From contig JAUUVE010000131.1 in the NCBI GenBank assembly GCA_030589715.1, positions 1 to 6,336 on the forward strand: DNA of 6,336 nt. Direction: 5' to 3'. The notes below the pieces were generated by a model that did no database searches, was not told where the DNA came from, and saw only the letters and a list, made by a program, of their open reading frames with translations. Source of the stretch: Desulfobacteraceae bacterium (lineage in GTDB: Bacteria; Desulfobacterota; DSM-4660; Desulfatiglandales; Desulfatiglandaceae). The translations under genes were made by a program, and so were the position numbers. This document shows, piece by piece, positions 5,445 through 6,336 of this stretch. How positions within the stretch are numbered: position 1 is the stretch's first letter; each line of letters starts with the position of its first letter.

Positions 5445-5974
5445 GATTTTTCCTCCGTAGTTCCACCCTTCTTGTATTTGGCGGCATTTGAGACAGGAAC
5501 ATGCAATAGTCCCAACTCAGCAGCTTCCCTTACCCGCTCATCATCGATCATGGCGTGGTTTCTAGTGCGCATTATCTCCACTCCGTCTTCGTCAACTATC
5601 AGTGATTCGATGACGATGTATCCCTTCCCCCGTTTTTCATATTTATCAGTCACCTTAGTAGTAATACGCGCCGGCTTGCGAAACGGGAGTGGATTAATGA
5701 ATTCGGTCTCCTGCCTGGCATGAACAAAGCCAAAGGGATATTGATAGCGGTGCATGGTGGCCTCCATGGGTGCATCATCGAGCAGGGGGTGATAAGTGAT
5801 GGGGCCTCCCCAAGGCGACTCACGATAATACCAGGGGTTTTCTTCCTTGAGAGCCGCCAGGAATCTCCCCTGCATATCCTCATCAAAAACAACGTGGAGT
5901 TCAGGCATCTCCTCACCCACCCCCATTTCCTCAAAGACCATCACAGGTCCTTCTACCTTAGCTTTCAGGGGCAT
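5441..5974 (-). CDS. FAS1-like / MaoC N-terminal-type hotdog dehydratase
   Basis: This 177-residue hotdog protein is of the MaoC_dehydrat_N (FAS1-like dehydratase) type, commonly encoded beside a small MaoC protein with which it forms a two-component hydratase. Family features seen are an N-terminal strand-helix with EENPWYY (44-50), the segment GFVHARQETEFINPL (82-96), the strand ARITTKVTDKYEKRGKGYI (102-120), and VDEDGVEIMRTRNHAMI (127-143). It has no GDxNPxH catalytic loop, consistent with the non-catalytic partner of a pair, so the catalytic histidine is expected from the neighbour. ATG 5974 is preceded by AAAGGAGGT at 5989-5981. Its last codons overlap the next gene by 4 nt, indicating translational coupling. 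The tail from about 150 on is charged and variable. The substrate is an inferred enoyl or 3-hydroxyacyl-CoA. Confidence 0.87.
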   Translation of the reverse strand: MPLKAKVEGPVMVFEEMGVGEEMPELHVVFDEDMQGRFLAALKEENPWYYRESPWGGPITYHPLLDDAPMEATMHRYQYPFGFVHARQETEFINPLPFRKPARITTKVTDKYEKRGKGYIVIESLIVDEDGVEIMRTRNHAMIDDERVREAAELGLLHVPVSNAAKYKKGGTTEEKS

Positions 5975-5980
5975 TGGTTA

Positions 5981-5989
5981 ACCTCCTTT
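5981..5989 (-). promoter_or_regulatory. Ribosome binding site AAAGGAGGT for the minus-strand pair
   Basis: Read on the minus strand, AAAGGAGGT lies 6 nt before ATG 5974 and fixes the start of the FAS1-like gene. Confidence 0.8.
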
Positions 5990-6041
5990 CGTTTTGAATT
6001 GCTAGCGAAATGGAATTGAACTTGGCACCTTTCCAATCTCT

Positions 6042-6047
6042 ATTATT
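6042..6047 (-). promoter_or_regulatory. Possible -10 element AATAAT of the minus-strand operon
   Basis: AATAAT at 6047-6042 (minus strand) matches TATAAT at 5 of 6 positions, about 70 nt before the start codon. No good -35 hexamer lies at 16-18 nt upstream. The inverted repeat at 6054-6075 occupies that place instead, which would suit a regulated promoter, but the call is weak. Confidence 0.25.
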
Positions 6048-6053
6048 GACTGG

Positions 6054-6075
6054 ACCTGTAAGTGAATAGACAGGT
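6054..6075. promoter_or_regulatory. Operator-like inverted repeat ACCTGT-N10-ACAGGT
   Basis: Perfect 6-bp half-sites at 6054-6059 and 6070-6075 are separated by 10 bp, giving a 22-bp dyad about 80 bp upstream of the FAS1-like start. Size and spacing suit a dimeric TetR-, FadR/GntR- or MerR-type regulator. No regulator gene is in the window, so the protein is unknown. Confidence 0.4.
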
Positions 6076-6091
6076 ATCGACATATGCGTCC

Positions 6092-6189
6092 AGGACCCTA
6101 CGGACGACCTTTTTGCAAGGACGCTGGTCCTTCTCCGGCTCTCTGGAGCGACGATATCGGGTAAATATGTAAGGCGAAATATCCCGGAG
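6092..6189. other. Two adjacent nested stem-loops in the upstream region
   Basis: First structure: AGGACC (6092-6097) pairs with GGTCCT (6126-6131) around an inner stem CCTT (6108-6111)/AAGG (6117-6120). Second structure: CTCCGG (6133-6138) pairs with CCGGAG (6184-6189) around GATAT (6153-6157)/ATATC (6179-6183). They abut with one base between. They may be part of an untranslated leader, a small RNA or a decayed repeat. No known riboswitch signature was recognised. Confidence 0.35.
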
Positions 6190-6336
6190 CATAACACAAC
6201 CGTGAGCTGGATCTAAAGCGGAATGATCATATCAACTCCATGCTGGATAATTCCGGTCACTACCATTGTAAACCCCGATGTTGCAAAAAAGCCCGGCGCT
6301 TTTTGAGAACGTTCTGTTATCCTGCGCCAAGAGATG
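6190..6336. other. Edge region with no convincing gene
   Basis: On the minus strand a frame is open from the window edge (6335) to a TAG at 6213-6215, 40 codons ending in the hydrophobic VVTGIIQHGVDMIIPL. It could be the C-terminus of a gene that begins outside the window. On the plus strand another frame is also open to the edge. A terminator-like hairpin sits inside both, which argues that neither is coding. Confidence 0.3.
6285..6304. terminator. Possible bidirectional terminator hairpin
   Basis: AAAAAGC (6286-6292) pairs with GCTTTTT (6298-6304) around the loop CCGGC, with a five- to six-base T-tract on either strand. The stem is short in GC pairs, so termination strength is doubtful. 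Confidence 0.4.

Noticed and set aside
5331..6019. Plus-strand open frames opposite the minus-strand hydratase pair
   Set aside because: They are shadows of two coupled genes with clear ribosome binding sites and family motifs.
6022..6040. Sigma-54-like TTGGCAC on the plus strand
   Set aside because: The required -12 GC element is missing at the fixed spacing, and it points away from any gene in the window.

Overview
The window looks like a stretch of chromosome from an anaerobic bacterium, most likely a sulfate reducer or syntroph of the Desulfobacterota. This placement is an inference from three things: Tat-less molybdopterin and polyferredoxin genes sitting beside acyl-CoA hydratases; strong AGGAGG ribosome binding sites; and intergenic repeats of the CTCTGCGG/CCGCAAAG kind, which I remember from such genomes. 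No taxonomic marker gene is present.

Layout. Positions 24-4771 hold a plus-strand cluster of four genes: a four-cluster ferredoxin (24-578), a DmsA-type molybdopterin oxidoreductase (898-3249), a second four-cluster ferredoxin (3343-3921) and a double-hotdog (R)-specific enoyl-CoA hydratase (3938-4771). Positions 5974-5016 hold a convergent minus-strand pair overlapping by ATGA: a FAS1-like/MaoC N-terminal-type dehydratase and a small MaoC-type partner. The 319-bp spacer at 579-897 and the 93-bp spacer at 3250-3342 are rich in direct and inverted repeats. The second of these has run into the oxidoreductase gene and supplies its last ~27 codons. The 362 bp upstream of the minus-strand pair (5975-6336) carry an operator-like inverted repeat, two nested stem-loops and a terminator-like hairpin, but no convincing gene.

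How the genes may work together. The oxidoreductase has no Tat signal and the window has no membrane anchor of the DmsC/NrfD/PadD type, so the catalytic unit appears cytoplasmic and would pass electrons through eight predicted [4Fe-4S] clusters in the two ferredoxins. Three hotdog-fold hydratases nearby point to CoA-thioester chemistry. The most economical reading is a cytoplasmic Mo/W enzyme that oxidises or reduces an acyl- or aryl-CoA, with the hydratases adding or removing water from enoyl/3-hydroxyacyl-CoA intermediates. Phenylacetyl-CoA:acceptor oxidoreductase (PadBCD) is a known precedent for a DMSO-reductase-family enzyme acting on a CoA ester. The actual substrate cannot be read from the sequence.
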